Below, one piece after another: positions 60,336 to 64,000 of a stretch of DNA of 64,000 nt (position 1 is the first letter of the stretch; the number at the start of each line of letters is the position of its first letter). The notes beneath the pieces were generated by a model. That model was given only the letters and a program-made list of their open reading frames with translations, was not told where the DNA came from and did not search any database. The position numbers and the translations under genes are program-made. This stretch comes from Lysobacter antibioticus (lineage in GTDB: Bacteria; Pseudomonadota; Gammaproteobacteria; Xanthomonadales; Xanthomonadaceae). The DNA is taken from positions 3,378,821-3,442,820 of the forward strand of contig NZ_CP013141.1 in assembly GCF_001442535.1 (NCBI RefSeq). The letters are read 5' to 3'.

Positions 60336-63300
60336 ATGAAGATGAAGATGAAATTGCTGGACTACACCCTGATCAGCTTGCTGGCGGGCGCAGCCCCGTT
60401 GGCGACTGCGCAGGAGTCCACCAAAGAGGCCGCCGCCCAGACCGAAGGGCCTGCCGAAGCCGTGAAGTGCACGGAAGACGCGTGCAGCGGCGAAGACGGC
60501 TTGCTGTTCAAGCTGCGTACGCGCAGCTACAGCAAGCCGGTCACCGAGGGCACGACGGCGAAATCCTCGTCGGAAGCCCTGCAGCCGGACCGCCGCGTGT
60601 CGGTGGCGCTGGAGCAGCCGGGCAAGGCGGTGGCGATCGGCAAGTGGTCGGTCAGCCTGCCCAACGGCGGGGTGATCTGGGCGACCGAGGATCCCACCCT
60701 CGGCCGTCCGGAGATGAACATCAGCGGCACCAGCCTGGTCTCGTTCGACGGCACCAAGGTGCTCAAGCCGGTGCGCTTCTATGCGTACAACAACTATGCC
60801 TCGTTCATCCAGCGCGCCGAAGTGTTGATCTACCGCGCCAGCGACACCGACCTGGTCGATCCCTTGGCCAAGGTCGAGTTGCCGGTCGGGGCGATCAGCG
60901 AGGCCGAATGGGACGGCACCCTGCCGGCCGGCTACGAAGCGCGTGCCGGCGACGAACTGCTGTACCTGGTGCGTGCCTACGGCGCCGACGGCAGCGTCGA
61001 CGAGACCTATCCGCAACGCATGCAACTGGTGCGGCCGGAAGAGGCCGAACGCGGCCTGCAGACCATGCGCAACGCCATGGAGCGCAAGCAGGGCACCTCG
61101 CTCGGCATCGAAGAGGCGCAACGCAACAGCCTGACCGAAGCCGTGTTCGGCAGCAGCACCCTGCGCCAGCAGAACATCGGCATCTACGGCTCGCGCATCC
61201 GTATCCAGGGCCGCAACATTCCCGAGAACTACTCGGTCACCATCAACGGGCGCAATTTCCCGGTCGACCTGGAACGCAAGCTGGTCGCCGAATACCTCGA
61301 GCCGATCGGCCGCCACGAGTACGACCTGCGCCTGAAGGGCGAGGGCGGCGAGATCGAGCACAAGCTCGACATCGACGTCAGCGGGCGCTACATGTTCGCC
61401 GTCGCGATCGCCGATGTGACCGCCTCCAAGGGCAGCACCTCCGGTTCGATCGAGCCGTTGGCCGGCGACGAGCATTTCGATAAGAGCTTTCTGCTCGAAG
61501 GCCGCCTGGGCTTCTATCTGAAGGGCAAGATCAAGGGCAAGTACCTGGTCACCGCCCAGGCCGACACGCGCGAACGCGAGGTCAGCCAGTTGTTCAACGG
61601 CTTCTGGAAGGCCGACCCGCAGGACATCTTCCGCCGCCTCGATCCGGACCTGTACTACCCGGTCTACGGCGACGACTCGACCACCTACCGCGACGTCGAC
61701 ACCATGGGCCGCTTGTACGTCCGCGTCGACTGGGACAAGAGCCAGGCGCTGTGGGGCAACTTCGAGACCGGCATCACCGGCACCGAATACGGCCAATACA
61801 GCCGTTCGCTGTACGGCGGTGCGCTCAATTGGCGCAGCCGCCGCAGCACCGTGCTCGGCGAGCCGGGCAGCGAACTGCGGGTGTTCGGTTCCGAGGCGCA
61901 GACCGCGCCCGGCCATAACGAGTTCATCGGCACCGGCGGCAGCCTGTACTACCTCAAGCACACCGACGTGCTGCCGGGCTCGGACAAGATCGTGCTGGAA
62001 GTGCGCGATGCGACGACCGGCCGGGTCGAGAACCGGGTCGACCTGGTGCGCGGCGCCGACTACGAGATCGACGAGATGCAGGGCCGCATCCTGCTGACCC
62101 GTCCGCTGGCGCAGGTGACCCGCGAGAACATCCCGACCCTGACCCGCGACACGCCCCCGGACCGGCTTCACCCAGGTGCTGCTGGTCGACTACGAGTTCA
62201 TTCCGAACGGCTTCGACGCCGACTCGGTCACCGCCGGTTTCCGCGGCAAGCACTGGTTCGGCGACCACGTCGCGCTGGGCGCGACCTATGTCGACGAAAA
62301 CCGCGCCGGCGACGACTACACCTTGAAGGGGCGGACCTGACCCTGCAGGCCGGTCGCGGCACCTACCTGAAGCTGGAGCAGAGCCAGACCGAGTCGACCA
62401 GTTCGCCGATCTTCTTCTCCGACAACGGCGGCCTGAGCTTCAACGAAATCAACTCCGGGCTCGACCAGCGCAAGGGCACGGCGCGCTCGGTGGAAGCGCG
62501 CGCCAACTTCAAGGAGCTGGGCTGGACGAATCTGGACTGGTCGGCCGGCGCCTGGTGGCGTCGCGTCGATCCGGGCTTCTCGATCTCGCGCTACGACCTG
62601 GGCCAGGAGGTTCAGGAGCACGGGTTCGAGGTGCTGGGCCAGTTCAATCCGGCCTTCAACATCTACGGCCGCTACAGCCGCGCCGAACGCGGCAGCGAAT
62701 CGCTGACCCAGGCGCAGTTGACCGGCGAATGGCGGATCAGCGACTCGACCACCTGGGCCGCGGAAATCCGTCGCGTCGAAGAAAACCGCGCCACCCTCGA
62801 CGCCGCCGGCGTGTTGGGCGCCCTGCAGTACAAGCGCCGCTTCGGCAGCAGCTTCGATCTGTACGGCACCGCCCAGGTCACCCTGGACGACGACAACGGC
62901 CGCTACGCCGACAACGACGCCTTCACCCTGGGCGGCAAGTACGTGTTCGGCAACCTGTCGAGCGTCGGCGCCGAGCTGACCACCGGCGACCGCGGCGACG
63001 CGGCGCAGATCAACGCCGAGTACCGCATCCAGCCCGACCACACGGTCTACGGCAGCTACACCTACTCGACCGATCGCACCGATTTCGACCCGCTGTTCAA
63101 CAACCGCCTCAACTCGGGTTGGACCCTCGGCCAGCGCTGGCGCTTGTCGAACCAGGTCAGCATGTACAACGAGAGCCAATTCCTGAAGGCGCCGAACGAA
63201 TCCGGTCTGGCCCACACCTACGGCATGGATTTCTATCCGAGCCAGGGCTGGAACCTGGGCTTCACCTTGCAGAGCGCACGCCTGGACAAGGAGATCGGCG

Positions 63301-64000
63301 AAGTCGATCGCCGTGCGGTCAGCCTCAGCGGCGGCCACACCTCGGCCGCGACGCAGTGGCAGAGCAAGCTGGAATGGCGCGAGGACACCGGTGCGGAGCG
63401 TCGCGAGCAGTGGGTCACGACCAACAACCTGACCCACAAGATCAACGAAAGCTTCCGTATCGCGGCACGCTTCAACTACTCCAAGACCACCGACCAGATC
63501 AACGCCGAGGCCGGCGCCAAGTTCATCGAAGGCAACGTCGGTTTCGCCTGGCGGCCGTGGAACAGCACCAAGTACGCGCTGCTGGGCAAGTACACGTATC
63601 TGTACGACGTGTCGGCGCTGCCGCAGATCGGCGACAACGTGGCGTTCTACGATCAGCGCAGCCAGATCCTGTCGCTGGAAGGCATCTACAACCCGAACCA
63701 CCACTGGGAATTCGCCGGCAAGCTGGCGCGTCGCGAAGGCGAAGTGCGTTACGGCCGTCTCGAGGGGCAGTGGGCCGATTCGGCGACCACCTTCGCCGCG
63801 GTGCAGACCCGCTACGAGTTCGCCGAAACCTGGCATGCGCTGGCCGAGTACCGCTGGCTGGGCGTGAAGGACGGCGGCGATCGCCAAGGCTTCCTGATCG
63901 GCGTCGACCGCGACATCGGCCGCAACTTCCGCGTCGGTGTGGGCTACAACTTCACCGAGTTCAGCGACGACCTGACCAACTTCGACTACGACCACAAGGG
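60336..64000 (+). CDS. Large outer-membrane beta-barrel protein (partial, with paired frameshifts)
   Basis: The frame opens at the ATG at 60336, 11 bases after the previous stop and behind GAGGGGG, and stays open to the window end (over 1220 codons). A signal peptide (MKMKMKLLDYTLISLLAGAA, cleavage near ATA-QES) leads to a periplasmic region (~30-330, incl. GSRIRIQGRNIPENYSV) and then alternating aromatic beta strands typical of a barrel (e.g. YVFGNLSSVGAEL, WNLGFTLQSARLD). From ~62160 to ~62330 the correct protein lies in the +1 frame (GFTQVLLVDYEFIPNGF...DDYTLKG), so one extra base near 62154-62160 and one missing base near 62326-62331 flank it. It is probably the partner of the DUF11/OmpA protein. 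Family not named. Confidence 0.85.
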   Translation, partial: MKMKMKLLDYTLISLLAGAAPLATAQESTKEAAAQTEGPAEAVKCTEDACSGEDGLLFKLRTRSYSKPVTEGTTAKSSSEALQPDRRVSVALEQPGKAVAIGKWSVSLPNGGVIWATEDPTLGRPEMNISGTSLVSFDGTKVLKPVRFYAYNNYASFIQRAEVLIYRASDTDLVDPLAKVELPVGAISEAEWDGTLPAGYEARAGDELLYLVRAYGADGSVDETYPQRMQLVRPEEAERGLQTMRNAMERKQGTSLGIEEAQRNSLTEAVFGSSTLRQQNIGIYGSRIRIQGRNIPENYSVTINGRNFPVDLERKLVAEYLEPIGRHEYDLRLKGEGGEIEHKLDIDVSGRYMFAVAIADVTASKGSTSGSIEPLAGDEHFDKSFLLEGRLGFYLKGKIKGKYLVTAQADTREREVSQLFNGFWKADPQDIFRRLDPDLYYPVYGDDSTTYRDVDTMGRLYVRVDWDKSQALWGNFETGITGTEYGQYSRSLYGGALNWRSRRSTVLGEPGSELRVFGSEAQTAPGHNEFIGTGGSLYYLKHTDVLPGSDKIVLEVRDATTGRVENRVDLVRGADYEIDEMQGRILLTRPLAQVTRENIPTLTRDTPPDRLHPGAAGRLRVHSERLRRRLGHRRFPRQALVRRPRRAGRDLCRRKPRRRRLHLEGADLTLQAGRGTYLKLEQSQTESTSSPIFFSDNGGLSFNEINSGLDQRKGTARSVEARANFKELGWTNLDWSAGAWWRRVDPGFSISRYDLGQEVQEHGFEVLGQFNPAFNIYGRYSRAERGSESLTQAQLTGEWRISDSTTWAAEIRRVEENRATLDAAGVLGALQYKRRFGSSFDLYGTAQVTLDDDNGRYADNDAFTLGGKYVFGNLSSVGAELTTGDRGDAAQINAEYRIQPDHTVYGSYTYSTDRTDFDPLFNNRLNSGWTLGQRWRLSNQVSMYNESQFLKAPNESGLAHTYGMDFYPSQGWNLGFTLQSARLDKEIGEVDRRAVSLSGGHTSAATQWQSKLEWREDTGAERREQWVTTNNLTHKINESFRIAARFNYSKTTDQINAEAGAKFIEGNVGFAWRPWNSTKYALLGKYTYLYDVSALPQIGDNVAFYDQRSQILSLEGIYNPNHHWEFAGKLARREGEVRYGRLEGQWADSATTFAAVQTRYEFAETWHALAEYRWLGVKDGGDRQGFLIGVDRDIGRNFRVGVGYNFTEFSDDLTNFDYDHK

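Noticed and set aside
62316..63995. 559-codon minus-strand ORF
   Set aside because: Antisense to the barrel-protein gene, which has strong beta-strand character on the plus strand.

Overview
The window is about 70% G+C and almost fully coding. Its gene content (Tat-type class A beta-lactamase, GH8 glycosidase, wall-lytic enzymes, many LysR/AraC regulators with GSTs, a DesT/DesC/DesB set, and an effector with the XVIPCD type IV secretion signal) points to a Lysobacter-like member of the Xanthomonadaceae. I saw no rRNA, tRNA, CRISPR array, transposase or integrase. The organism assignment is inference.

Layout. 1-9.1 kb: AraC regulator with a small Cys protein and an alpha/beta hydrolase, Tat beta-lactamase, membrane protein, DHA2 drug exporter divergent from a LysR regulator, and an M28 aminopeptidase. 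9.4-12.6 kb: a lower-G+C cassette of two tandem paralogous periplasmic proteins followed by an M23/PG-binding/XVIPCD protein. This looks like an interbacterial type IV secretion effector with two immunity proteins. 13-20 kb: secreted protein with an internal duplication, LysR, cyclase, an overlapping GST-ArsR-SRPBCC operon, and a lipoprotein. 18.6-21.6 kb: DesT-like repressor divergent from desC-desB. 22-32 kb: GST/LysR pair, Lrp with a diaminopropionate lyase-like enzyme and an M20 peptidase, sterol-desaturase operon, zinc-ligand-less sirtuin, amidohydrolase. 32-44 kb: small metabolic enzymes (HAD, FtrA/rhodanese, RidA, MESH1-like HD, aldo-keto reductase, Gnd-like), acyltransferase-like membrane protein, GH8 enzyme. 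44-54 kb: envelope genes (amidase, lytic transglycosylase, lipoproteins, EF-hand protein), an FMN reductase behind a SoxR-type promoter, APC permease, PQQ sugar dehydrogenase, AlkZ-like protein.

54-64 kb: a 1 kb leader with a textbook sigma-54 promoter precedes a 1755-residue repeat-rich DUF11/OmpA surface protein and a large outer-membrane beta-barrel protein that runs off the window. The second gene has a pair of compensating frameshifts near 62.16 and 62.33 kb.

The themes are envelope biology, competition with other bacteria, and detoxification. The strongest candidates for something undescribed are the effector/double-immunity cassette, the sigma-54-driven surface operon, and a conserved upstream DNA module shared by two small exported-protein genes (48.15 and 53.34 kb).
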